Source of the DNA: Bradyrhizobium lablabi
GTDB taxonomy: Bacteria; Pseudomonadota; Alphaproteobacteria; Rhizobiales; Xanthobacteraceae
Direction of reading: 5' to 3'
NCBI RefSeq assembly: GCF_018129385.1
Contig: NZ_JAFCLN010000015.1
Span: 1-64,000 of the forward strand
Length of the DNA: 64,000 nt
A program made the position numbers and the translations under genes. The notes below the pieces were generated by a model. That model saw nothing but the letters and a program-made list of their open reading frames with translations, did no database searches and had not been told where the DNA came from. The stretch's first letter is position 1. Each line of letters opens with the position of its first letter. This document shows, in pieces, positions 28,462 through 36,569 of this stretch.

Positions 28462-28491
28462 AAAGGGCCGCCTCAAATGAGGCGGCCCTTT
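28462..28491. terminator. Bidirectional rho-independent terminator
   Basis: AAAGGGCCGCCTC (28462-28474) and GAGGCGGCCCTTT (28479-28491) form a perfect 13-base stem with an AAAT loop, and the A and T ends serve both directions. It lies between the radC 3' fragment (rightward) and the SnoaL 3' fragment (leftward), where a terminator shared by two convergent genes would be expected. Confidence 0.88.
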
Positions 28492-28511
28492 GCTCGTGAG
28501 AAGCAACTTCG

Positions 28512-28594
28512 CTCACTCGGTGTGCGGCGGACGCTCGATGGCCCAGTGCGCATCGGCGCCGAACGGATGGTCCATGAAAAAGTACCAAGGTGCC
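28512..28594 (-). pseudogene. Detached 3' end of the NTF2/SnoaL-like gene
   Basis: About 83 bases match 31532-31613 inside and just past the end of the intact gene. Read leftward they encode WYFFMDHPFGADAHWAI, then ERPPHTE and a stop, identical in protein to the intact gene although several codons differ. A one-base insertion near 28588 breaks the frame just upstream, after which similarity stops. There is no start or remaining N-terminal region. With the radC fragment on the other side of the terminator, it looks like the relic of an ancestral convergent gene pair. Confidence 0.85.
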
Positions 28595-28705
28595 ATCCGC
28601 GCATCAGGGGCCGCTCGCCACGAGCGCTGACCTTGTTCCGAGAGCCCGAAGCACCTAGATCATTACTGCCCAAGGCCGCCCGCACCCGGCTATTAAGTTT
28701 TCGGT

Positions 28706-29635
28706 ATGAATCGAAAGGCAACGATGAAGGATCCCACCTCTGAGCTTTCGTGGGAGGATTTGCGGGTCGTAAAGGCAATCAGTGAGCATACCGGATTGAG
28801 CGGCGCTGCGACATCGCTCGGTGTCAACCATTCGACGGTCGCGCGCCGCCTTGCCGCGATCGAGGAGGTTCTCGGTGTCTCATTGTTCGATCGGCGACGA
28901 ACCGGCTACCAGCCCACCGGAGCAGGCGTTGAAATCATCTCGCTGAGCGAACGCGTTGAGCAAGAAATCTTCAGCGTCGCTCGCCGTGTCGCTGTCAATG
29001 CTCAGAGGCACACAGGTGAGCTCCGCATCGCCACCAGCGACGCGCTGCTCCACGATTTCCTCACCCCGATCATCGCAGATTTTCAGCGCAGCAATCCCGA
29101 GATACGCGTCGAGGTCATCGTCGGGAACTCGCCGCTGAATCTCTCGCGTGGAGAATCTGACATTGCGTTCCGCGCCACGCTTGCGCCCCCTGAAAACCTG
29201 TTCGGTCGCAAGCTCGCGCGGGTGGCGTGGGCGGTGTACGGCCGCCGGGACGACTATCCAGGACTGCAGCCGCGCCTCGAGGAGCTGTATGAGAGGAAAT
29301 GGGTCACATACGGTGCGAGCCTGGAAGGACTGCTCGGCTTCAAATTTGTCGAGGAGAGGGTGCCGACCAAAAACATCGTTTATCGCGCGGACTCGGTGCT
29401 CGGCGTCGCCGCCGCTGTGTGCGCAGGAACAGGAATCGGTTTCCTGCCGTGCATGCACGGTGACTTGGTGCCGAGCCTGGTGAGGATCAGCGCTGTGCAG
29501 CCCGAAGTCTACGACGAACTATGGATCCTCACGCATCCCGACATTCGGAAGTCGGGTCGCGTCTGTGCGTTCATGACGCATTGCGCCGAAGCGAGCTCGA
29601 AGCGTCGCTCCTTCATCGAAGGACGCGAGGTGTAA
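28706..29635 (+). CDS. LysR family transcriptional regulator
   Basis: The 309-residue protein has the N-terminal winged helix-turn-helix (WEDLRVVKAISEHTGLSGAA, then LGVNHSTVARRLAAIEE) and a periplasmic-binding-protein-like effector domain. It belongs to the same subgroup as the regulator at 32094: both share NHxTVxRRL in the recognition helix, an NLS..(E/D)xDIAxR segment, PPExLxGR, AxYG and a LWILTHxD segment near the end. It is followed at 30241 by a methyltransferase gene on the same strand, which it may regulate, though about 600 bases lie between. Confidence 0.9.
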   Translation: MNRKATMKDPTSELSWEDLRVVKAISEHTGLSGAATSLGVNHSTVARRLAAIEEVLGVSLFDRRRTGYQPTGAGVEIISLSERVEQEIFSVARRVAVNAQRHTGELRIATSDALLHDFLTPIIADFQRSNPEIRVEVIVGNSPLNLSRGESDIAFRATLAPPENLFGRKLARVAWAVYGRRDDYPGLQPRLEELYERKWVTYGASLEGLLGFKFVEERVPTKNIVYRADSVLGVAAAVCAGTGIGFLPCMHGDLVPSLVRISAVQPEVYDELWILTHPDIRKSGRVCAFMTHCAEASSKRRSFIEGREV

Positions 29636-30000
29636 CCGAGCCGCCATACGCGAACATCTACGGCGTTCTTAGCAGACCTGGTCTTCCACCTTCCTATTTG
29701 GTCATTAGTGCTGACCGTGGTTTGACGCCCGATCGCCCCAATTTCGCACGCGCTTGAATCACGCCTCGGGCGCCCCCTGAGTGTTTGCGAACATTCGGCT
29801 GGGGCGTGTGCGAACCGACTGCCTGCAAAGGTTCGGGCATGCACGCTGCATTTTTGCACAGATGAATCCGCGGAAATCGCGACTTTTCAACGCAATACGT
29901 CACCCTACGTCTGTGTCGTGCGATCGATGCAGAAGCACTTCGCATTTCGGTTGCGAGGCGCGCCATCGGCATCGGGAAGCACGCTTTCGGAGGCTCAATG
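29636..30000. other. Region without a supported gene
   Basis: These 365 bases follow the LysR gene and precede the oxidoreductase remnant. Six-frame reading gives only short, unrecognisable products. The segment is less GC-rich than its surroundings and is probably decayed DNA plus the promoter of the methyltransferase. Confidence 0.5.
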
Positions 30001-30240
30001 AGAGACCACGCTAGCGGTACGGAGGCGACGATTTCGATGACCGAGACATCATCGCCGGCCACGCGCCGCACCTACTCCCCTGCCGACCTTGAACAAATGA
30101 ACGTCAACCTCTCCGGCGGCGATCCCTACGGCGGCCTCTGCGGGCTAGACCAGTCCTTCATCTGGCGTCCGTTTAAATCCAGCATCAACCACCACACCCA
30201 CCCGCTCGAACAAGCGGACAGTAATAAGGAGACGACGCGC
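30001..30240 (+). pseudogene. Remnant of a phytoene-desaturase-like FAD oxidoreductase C-terminus
   Basis: In frame with the methyltransferase and without an intervening stop, the sequence encodes YSPADLEQMNVNLSGGDPYGG, then LCGLDQSFIWRPF and a HTHPLEQ stretch. From memory this matches the C-terminal region of NAD(P)/FAD-dependent oxidoreductases of the phytoene-desaturase type (pattern: SP-x-D-L-E-x-x-N-x-N-x-x-GGDPY, LDQ, RP, then S-T-H-P-G). The FAD-binding N-terminus and the main body are absent and the final segment is degenerate. It is too short to work and probably marks a deletion. A methyltransferase ribosome site (AAGGAG, about 30226-30231) lies within its end. Confidence 0.6.
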
Positions 30241-31269
30241 ATGACGACCGAACAACAGCCCATACCGGCGATCATGGACCTGGTAACGGGGCAGTGGCGC
30301 AGCCAGGTGCTGCAGGCCGGCGTCGCACTCGGCATCTACGATGCTCTGTCCGCATCGCAATCCTCGGCCGCGACGGCGGTCGCCGCGCAGATCGGTGTGG
30401 ACGAGGCGCTGCTCTATCGGCTGATGCGCGCATCGGCAGGGATTGGCCTGCTCGTCGAGGAGGAAGGCGCCCGGTTCCGGCTCAGCGGCACCGGCCAATT
30501 CCTGAGCGCCGATCATCCGCAAACGCTGCGCGACATGGTTCTCCTGAATATAGGGCCTGAGCTTTATGCTGCCTGGGCTCACCTGCCGGCCCTGATCCGC
30601 GACGGGGAGCATGACGGCTTCCGGCGCGAATTCGGTCACATCGTCTTCGACCATGCGCGCGAGCATCCTGCCTTCGCGGAGGTGGTTCAGGGCGCGATGA
30701 CCTGCCTCTCGACGATGGAAGCGGAAGCGGTGCGCGCGACGCTGGACAGGCGACACGCCGCGCAGGAGCTTTTCTGCGATGTCGGCGGCGGCCACGGCTA
30801 TCTGCTGGCGGCGCTGTTGCGCGACCGTCCCCAGGCAAAAGGCATCGTCTTTGAGCTACCGGAGGTGGCGGTCGCCGGCGACGCCGGGATCACGGCGAAG
30901 GCCGGGCTGGTCGGCCGCATCAGCCGTCAGGGTGGCGACATGTTCGAAGCCGTGCCCGAGGCCGATATCTATCTCATGAAGCATGTTCTGCACGACTGGA
31001 ACGATGACGAATGCCGGCAGATTTTGCGCGTCATTCGAAAGTCGGTGCGGGAAGGTGGGCGCCTGTTGATCGTCGAATGGGTGGTGCCGGGTCCGAACGA
31101 GCCGCATTTCGCCACGCTGGTCGATATTCATATGCTCTGCGCGAGCAGCGGGCGCGAACGGACGCGGGCCGAGTTCGAGGCGATCGGCGCGGACAGCGGT
31201 TGGCACGTTACCAACGTCTGGGATGTGCCGCAGACGCCGCTAGCGATCGTCGAGTTCGACCCCGTTTAG
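30241..31269 (+). CDS. SAM-dependent O-methyltransferase (COMT/CrtF-like)
   Basis: The protein is 342 residues from the ATG at 30241, which has a good AAGGAG site; an in-frame reading from 29998 includes the oxidoreductase remnant and is rejected. An N-terminal winged-helix dimerisation domain (about 10-95) precedes the Rossmann SAM domain, with DVGGGHGYLLAALL and KHVLHDWNDDECRQIL, where the His of HDW is the usual catalytic base. The family methylates small hydroxylated molecules such as hydroxyneurosporene, acetylserotonin and polyketides. Its position after a phytoene-desaturase-like remnant suggests an eroded isoprenoid or secondary-metabolite cluster, but the substrate is unknown. Confidence 0.9.
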   Translation: MTTEQQPIPAIMDLVTGQWRSQVLQAGVALGIYDALSASQSSAATAVAAQIGVDEALLYRLMRASAGIGLLVEEEGARFRLSGTGQFLSADHPQTLRDMVLLNIGPELYAAWAHLPALIRDGEHDGFRREFGHIVFDHAREHPAFAEVVQGAMTCLSTMEAEAVRATLDRRHAAQELFCDVGGGHGYLLAALLRDRPQAKGIVFELPEVAVAGDAGITAKAGLVGRISRQGGDMFEAVPEADIYLMKHVLHDWNDDECRQILRVIRKSVREGGRLLIVEWVVPGPNEPHFATLVDIHMLCASSGRERTRAEFEAIGADSGWHVTNVWDVPQTPLAIVEFDPV

Positions 31270-31532
31270 GGGCACCGTCGAGTTGTTGGGATGGTGGTCC
31301 TGGCAGAGCCGAACCTGCCGTGCCGGCCGGTGATCACCTTGCCAAGCGATCACTCGCCGTTCTTCTCGATGCCCGACCGGCTCGCAGCCGCACTGATCCG
31401 GATTGCTGAGGACTTCGCGCGGCACTGGGTGTGATGGCTCCGCACCGGCGCTATCTCATCGTGGTGATAGGCGTGTGAAATCGCGGTTTCTTAATGAAAG
31501 AGTTCTCTCTACTTCTGCGTCGTCCGTGGCCC

Positions 31533-31958
31533 TCACTCGGTATGCGGGGGGCGCTCGATCGCCCAGTGCGCATCGGCGCCGAACGGATGGTCCATGAAGA
31601 AATACCAGGTGCCGTCAGCGCCCTTGCGGTGCACCTCCATGCCGTGATGATGGACCTCGACCGGCTTGCCGTTCCTGTCCTTGCCGGTGATCAGCCATTG
31701 CGAGCGGGTCATCGCGAAGTCGCCGGCAACCGTCACATGGTGGGTCACCACATCCATGTGCGGCTTCATGCCGATATAGGCGGCCATGGTGGCACGGATG
31801 CCGTCGGCGCCGCGGGCAATGGTGGTGCCGCCGTGCACCTCGTCGACCTGCACGATGGCGGCGTCCGGATGATAGAGCGCGGCAGCGGCTTCGACATCCT
31901 GCGCATTGAAGGCGCGCGCGAGCCACAGATTGGAAAGGTCTGGTGAGGGAGCACCCAT
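31533..31958 (-). CDS. NTF2/SnoaL-like fold protein
   Basis: The protein is 141 residues from the ATG at 31958. The cone-shaped NTF2-like fold is indicated by an N-terminal helix (LSNLWLARAFNAQDVEAAAA), LYHPDAAIVQVDE and the later strands with VHHHGMEVHRKGADGTWYF. Family members are small isomerases, cyclases or uncharacterised stress proteins. It follows a LysR gene on the same strand by 135 bases. Its last 82 bases are duplicated at 28512-28594. Confidence 0.85.
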   Translation of the reverse strand: MGAPSPDLSNLWLARAFNAQDVEAAAALYHPDAAIVQVDEVHGGTTIARGADGIRATMAAYIGMKPHMDVVTHHVTVAGDFAMTRSQWLITGKDRNGKPVEVHHHGMEVHRKGADGTWYFFMDHPFGADAHWAIERPPHTE

Positions 31959-32093
31959 GTTTCGCCTCCGTCGTGTTTGATGCGTGGGAAGATGAGTGCA
32001 TGTCCGCGTGCCCGGGAGAGCGCAAATTTGCGTTTTGAGTTTGCGCAAACGCACAGGGCTCCGAAGACCGCGGGGACGGCCGTGCAGCGCAAG

Positions 32094-33011
32094 CTATTTG
32101 CCGGCCGCGCGCGGGCGGGATTCGGCCCCTTCGAGCAACGGGCGGCGGCGGCTCAATGCCGCGGCCGCAAACTCGATGAAGGCGCGGATGCGCGCGGTAT
32201 GACGCAGGTCCTCATGCGTCAAAATCCACAGCGCCGTCTGCATCGCCGCTATCGGGGCATGCACGCAAACGAGCCCCGGCGACATGTCGCCGAGATAGCA
32301 GGGCAGCGCTGCAAGGCCGAGACCGGCCTCGGCCGCCTGCCGCAGCGCCAGCAGCGAACCGGCCCGCAGCGCGATCTCGCTGCCGCGCAGCTCGGATCGC
32401 ATCCATGCCGCGACCGATGTCTCCGCAAGACTGTCGTCGGGAGCCACCCATCGATGCGCGGCGAGACCGCCTGCGCTGTCGTGCTTCGCCAGATAGTCAG
32501 GGCTGCCATAGACGGCGAATGCGACGTTTGCGACCTGGCGGCCAATCAACGATTCCGGCGGATCTTTTGCCGGGCGGATCGCAACGTCCGCATCGCGCTT
32601 GCTGAGATTGAACATGGAGTTGGACAGCGCGATCTCGAGCTGGATGCCCGGATGCGCGGTCCGGAACGCCGCAAGGATCTCGGGCAGGATCGAGCCCATC
32701 AGCGTGTCGGTGGTGGTGACGCGCACCACACCGGACAACCGCAGGTCCTGCCCCGTCAGCTTGCGCCCGAGCGTCGCCACGGTGTCGTCGATCCGGCGGG
32801 CCGCCGCGATCAGCTCCTCGCCGCCGGCGGTCAGCACGTAGCCGGTCGGCAACCGCTCGAACAGGCGCACGCCGAGCTGGTCCTCGAATGCGCCGAGCCG
32901 CCTGAGCACGGTCGTATGATTGACGCCAAGCAGCCGGGCCGCGCCCGCCAGCGAACCGGCGTCGGCCACCGCGAGAACGTAGCGAAGGTTGTCCCAGTCA
33001 AATCCGGCCAT
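32094..33011 (-). CDS. LysR family transcriptional regulator
   Basis: The protein is 305 residues from the ATG at 33011. The recognition helix is LGVNHTTVLRRLGAFED, followed by the usual linker and effector domain (SGVVRVTTTDTLMGSILPEIL). It shares sequence features with the regulator at 28706. It may control the SnoaL-like gene downstream on the same strand or the divergent TetR-desaturase operon. Confidence 0.92.
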   Translation of the reverse strand: MAGFDWDNLRYVLAVADAGSLAGAARLLGVNHTTVLRRLGAFEDQLGVRLFERLPTGYVLTAGGEELIAAARRIDDTVATLGRKLTGQDLRLSGVVRVTTTDTLMGSILPEILAAFRTAHPGIQLEIALSNSMFNLSKRDADVAIRPAKDPPESLIGRQVANVAFAVYGSPDYLAKHDSAGGLAAHRWVAPDDSLAETSVAAWMRSELRGSEIALRAGSLLALRQAAEAGLGLAALPCYLGDMSPGLVCVHAPIAAMQTALWILTHEDLRHTARIRAFIEFAAAALSRRRPLLEGAESRPRAAGK

Positions 33012-33115
33012 CTTCCCGTCCCTGTGCGCCGATGCAGGGCGATAACGCATAAGAGGCCGCGAGGGTTGGCTCGAACGCACACCCGGGACGCACGCTCAGT
33101 TGATCGGCAAATTCT

Positions 33116-33144
33116 TTGACTTATTTGTTTGTATAACATACAAC
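33116..33144 (+). promoter_or_regulatory. Promoter with embedded palindromic operator for the TetR-desaturase operon
   Basis: TTGACT (33116-33121) and TACAAC (33139-33144) are spaced by 17 bases, close to a sigma-70 consensus. A perfect palindrome TTGTAT-AAC-ATACAA (33129-33143) covers the spacer and most of the -10 box. A repressor bound there would block RNA polymerase, which fits autoregulation by the TetR-family protein encoded just downstream. Confidence 0.6.
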
Positions 33145-33191
33145 TATCGTGGCGTCCCGGAGTGACCGGATTTTCCATGTCGCGAGGCCGT

Positions 33192-33896
33192 ATGAAGAGC
33201 ACAGCCACCGACGACCGTGCATCCGATCCAAGGCACAGCGTGCGCGCCACGCGCACCGCCGGCCGCCAGATGCGCTCGCGCCTGCTCGATGCGGCTAGCC
33301 GCCTGTTCCGGGAAAAAGGTCTGGCCGGCGTTTCGATCGCCGACATCGCGGAAGCCGCCGACGCGTTTCCGAGCCAGATCACCTATTACTTCCGTACCAA
33401 GGAAGCCCTCTTCGTCGAGGCGGCCTGCCGCGACGTGCTCTATGTCGGCCGCGCCGCTGAACAGCATGCGGGAAGGCAGCTCTCGCCGTCCGACTACACG
33501 CGCGCGCTGGTCGAGAGCGTGAGGGGCACGGACGCGGTCGGCTTTTTTGTCGAGGCGATGACGCTGACCCGCCGCCGCCAGGATCTGGCGCCGCTGGTCG
33601 AGCGGACGGTGGAGCGGCTGCATGCCGAGGGCCTGCGCGCCTACGCCGCCGAGGTAGCGGCGCGCGGCTGGCAATCGCGGCTCGATCCCGCCACCAGCGC
33701 CCGGCGCTTCTGGGCAATTGCGATCGGCGTCACGATCGAAGGACAGTCGATGGGCCGCTCAGGCGAACAGCTCACCGCCGAGATGCTGCGCCTGCTCGGC
33801 ACCCAAGCCGATGCACCCGCCGACGCGGCACGGCTGCGGCTGGTCGGCGCAACGGAATCCGAGATGCCCTGCACCGGCAAGGAGAAACTGCGATGA
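33192..33896 (+). CDS. TetR/AcrR family transcriptional regulator
   Basis: The protein is 234 residues from the ATG at 33192; an ATG at 33177 is also possible. The N-terminal HTH reads LLDAASRLFREKGLAGVSIADIAEAADAFPSQITYYF (split: AASRLFREKGLAGVSIADI then FPSQITYYFRTKEAL). The C-terminal ligand domain is family-typical. Its stop overlaps the desaturase start by four bases (ATGA), so it is the first gene of a coupled operon and probably represses it through the promoter palindrome at 33129. Confidence 0.92.
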   Translation: MKSTATDDRASDPRHSVRATRTAGRQMRSRLLDAASRLFREKGLAGVSIADIAEAADAFPSQITYYFRTKEALFVEAACRDVLYVGRAAEQHAGRQLSPSDYTRALVESVRGTDAVGFFVEAMTLTRRRQDLAPLVERTVERLHAEGLRAYAAEVAARGWQSRLDPATSARRFWAIAIGVTIEGQSMGRSGEQLTAEMLRLLGTQADAPADAARLRLVGATESEMPCTGKEKLR

Positions 33897-34918
33897 CTGC
33901 ACTTCGCATGCGCGCCCGCGCCATTCTGAGCGAGCAGGAACTGGTCGAGGTGCGCACCCGCGTCACCTGGAAGAGCATCGCACTGATCGTCCATGCATGG
34001 GCGCTCATTCTCGGCTCGATCGCCGTGGTCGCGATCTGGCCCAATCCCCTCACCTTCCTTCTGGCGGTAGCGATCATCGGCTCGCGTCAGTTGGGCCTCG
34101 CGATCCTGATGCATGACGGCGCCCACGGGTGCCTGGCGAGCAATGAAAGGCTGAACATGTTCCTCAGCCAGTGGTTCTGCGCCTATCCGGTATTCGCCGA
34201 GACCGGCGCCTACCGCCGCTATCATTTGCAGCACCATGCGCGCACGCAGCAGGAGGACGATCCCGATCTGATCCTGTCGGCGCCGTTTCCGATCACCCGG
34301 ATGAGCTATCGGAGAAAATTCTGGCGCGACATCTCCGGGCAAACCGGCTACGCGCAGCGCAAGGCCCAGTTCCTCAATGCACTCGGCGATCCGTCATGGC
34401 CGCTCAAACAGCGCGCCGCGCATTTCTGGGAAAAACTCGGGCCGCAATGCATCGTCAACGCATTGTTCTTCGCTGCGCTCGCCGCCGCTGGCGTGTGGTG
34501 GGCCTATCCGCTGCTGTGGCTGTTGCCGCTGCTCACCTGGCAGATGGTGATCACCCGCATCCGCAACATCGCCGAACACGCCGTCGTGCCCGACAGCAAC
34601 GATCCCCTGCGCAACACCCGCACCACCCGCGCCGGCTTCCTTGAGCGGCTGTTCATCGCGCCCTATTACGTCAACTATCACCTCGAACATCATCTGCTGT
34701 TCTACGTGCCCTGCTACAACCTGCCGCGCGTGCACAAGATCCTGTCCCGCAGCGAGCACGCCGCGCGCATGGAGGTGCAGCCGAATTATCTGGCGGTGCT
34801 GCGGCTTGCGACGGCAAAGCCGGCCAATGAAGACCGGCCCGGCGCGCTGGTGAGCAATGTCCGCCGTTCGCGCGCGGGCGCGGACGTGGACAACAACCAG
34901 ATCGCATCGGGATTCTAG
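33893..34918 (+). CDS. Membrane fatty acid desaturase-type di-iron enzyme
   Basis: This 341-residue integral membrane protein has the three His boxes of the desaturase/hydroxylase superfamily: HDGAH at 74-78, HLQHH at 111-115 and HLEHH at 263-267, with an extra His (EHAVVPD) near 229. Hydrophobic segments lie at about 28-70 and 185-222. The H-x-x-H-H boxes bind two irons and use O2 and an electron donor to desaturate or hydroxylate acyl chains or related lipids. It is translationally coupled to a TetR regulator, which points to control by a lipid or hydrophobic effector. Confidence 0.9.
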   Translation: MTALRMRARAILSEQELVEVRTRVTWKSIALIVHAWALILGSIAVVAIWPNPLTFLLAVAIIGSRQLGLAILMHDGAHGCLASNERLNMFLSQWFCAYPVFAETGAYRRYHLQHHARTQQEDDPDLILSAPFPITRMSYRRKFWRDISGQTGYAQRKAQFLNALGDPSWPLKQRAAHFWEKLGPQCIVNALFFAALAAAGVWWAYPLLWLLPLLTWQMVITRIRNIAEHAVVPDSNDPLRNTRTTRAGFLERLFIAPYYVNYHLEHHLLFYVPCYNLPRVHKILSRSEHAARMEVQPNYLAVLRLATAKPANEDRPGALVSNVRRSRAGADVDNNQIASGF

Positions 34919-35075
34919 ACAAGCCCGCCCGGCTCGCTGCGCACGGCGCGACGCCATCAGCATTTCTGATCTCAGCCATGTCGCAAGAGCGGATTTTACT
35001 TGATCGGCGGCGCACCCAGCTAACAGGATAGCCCGGCGCATCATGGCAAGTCCGGGCACCCAAAGGAGCCCGCAC

Positions 35076-35429
35076 ATGCCGCTCGCACGCATCGATCTTG
35101 TCCGGGGCAAGCCCGCCGCCTTTCGCAAGGCGCTTGGTGAAATCGTCTACAAGGCGATGACTGAGACCATCAACGTCCCCGCCAACGACAAATTCCAGAT
35201 CATCACCGAACATGCACCGGAAGAATTCAACATCGCCGAAAGCTATCTTGGCAACGACTACACGCAGGACGTCATCCTGATCCAGGTCACGCTCAACGCC
35301 GGCCGCACCGTCGAGATGAAGAAGGCCTTCTTCGTGAGGGTTCGCCGCGAAGACGTCGTCATCAATCTCGTCGAAGTGGCGAAGGAGAACTGGTCGTTCG
35401 GCGGTGGCATCGCGCAATATGCGACCTGA
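35076..35429 (+). CDS. Tautomerase superfamily protein
   Basis: The protein is 117 residues from the ATG at 35076, which has an AAAGGAG site and exposes Pro as the first residue after Met removal (MPLARIDL). That N-terminal Pro is the catalytic base of 4-oxalocrotonate tautomerase-type enzymes. It is about twice the length of 4-OT, like the two-motif members. The RNAP-independent details of the substrate cannot be seen. Confidence 0.87.
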   Translation: MPLARIDLVRGKPAAFRKALGEIVYKAMTETINVPANDKFQIITEHAPEEFNIAESYLGNDYTQDVILIQVTLNAGRTVEMKKAFFVRVRREDVVINLVEVAKENWSFGGGIAQYAT

Positions 35430-35520
35430 CCAGCCCGCATGGCGGCTCCGCTCCATCTTGCCGGCATCCGGATGAAAGCCTAACAATTGGCGGTCAGTAT
35501 TCCTCCATTCGGAAGAATAG

Positions 35521-36489
35521 ATGGACCGCATCGACGCGATGAAGGTGTTTGTCGCCGCGGTCGACGAGGGCAGCCTCGCCGGCGCGGGCCGGCGCCTTCG
35601 TAAGTCCCCGGCCGCTGTCAGCCGTGCCATCGCCTTCCTCGAACATCACGTCGGCACGGAGCTGCTCCATCGCACCACGCGTTCGCTCAAGCTGAGCGAA
35701 GCAGGCGAGCGCTACGCCGCCGCATGCCGCCGTGTCCTCGTCGATCTCGAGGAGGCCGACATCGTTGCAGCCGGCGAACGCTCGGCGCCGCGCGGCACGC
35801 TGACCATTACGGCGCCCATCGTTGCGGGCGAGGACGTGCTGAGGCCGGTGCTCGACGCCTTCATGAACGAATATCCGATGGTCTCCGTCCGGCTCTATCT
35901 GTTCGACCGGCAGGTCAATTTGATCGATGAAGGCATCGATGTCGCACTGCGCATCGCGCATCTGGACGACTCGACCTTTGTTGCGATCCGCCTCGGCGAG
36001 GTTCGCCGCGTGATCGCCGCGTCTCCGGCCTACCTGGCGCAGCATCCGGTCATCAACGAGCCGGCCGATCTGGCAAAGCACCGCATCATTGCCATGACGC
36101 ATTTCGGAATCGATTCCTGGAGTTTCCCGCCGCTCGCCGGCTCGTCTGTTCCGAGAGCGGTCCAGTTCGTGCCGCGGATGGTCGTCAACACGGTGCACGC
36201 GGCAGTCGCTTCCGCGACGGAAGGACATGGCGTCACGCGCCTGTTCTCCTATCACATCGCGGAAGAAATCCGGGACGGACGGTTGCAAATCCTGCTTGGC
36301 AAAGAGGAGCATCCGCCGCTTCCCGCCCATCTGCTCGCCCCGCAAGGACGCTTCTCGGTACCCAAGGTGCGCGCCTTTGCCGACTTTGCCGTGCCGCGCC
36401 TCAAGCGCTATTTCGCGCAATTGACGACCGAGGCAAGCCGCAACGAAGCCGCCATTCGTTCGCCACGCGGAAGAGTGCCTACCGAATAA
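35521..36489 (+). CDS. LysR family transcriptional regulator
   Basis: The 322-residue protein begins MDRIDAMKVFVAAVDEGSLA and continues with AGRRLRKSPAAVSRAIAFLE, a standard LysR HTH. The effector domain follows (RGTLTITAPIVAGEDVLRPV). It belongs to the DmlR/YafC-like group by its HRTTRSLKLSEAG linker. It lies 80 bases before an SDR gene on the same strand and may regulate it. Confidence 0.93.
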   Translation: MDRIDAMKVFVAAVDEGSLAGAGRRLRKSPAAVSRAIAFLEHHVGTELLHRTTRSLKLSEAGERYAAACRRVLVDLEEADIVAAGERSAPRGTLTITAPIVAGEDVLRPVLDAFMNEYPMVSVRLYLFDRQVNLIDEGIDVALRIAHLDDSTFVAIRLGEVRRVIAASPAYLAQHPVINEPADLAKHRIIAMTHFGIDSWSFPPLAGSSVPRAVQFVPRMVVNTVHAAVASATEGHGVTRLFSYHIAEEIRDGRLQILLGKEEHPPLPAHLLAPQGRFSVPKVRAFADFAVPRLKRYFAQLTTEASRNEAAIRSPRGRVPTE

Positions 36490-36569
36490 CGGGCATTCGC
36501 CCGTTTCGTGGACAGGTCTAATTGATCTGCACCGGCAACCAAGCCGCCTACAGATCAAGGAGACCTACC

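Noticed and set aside
29998..30240. Functional N-terminal domain of the methyltransferase
   Set aside because: The methyltransferase has its own ribosome site and family-typical start at 30241, and the preceding codons match the end of another family.
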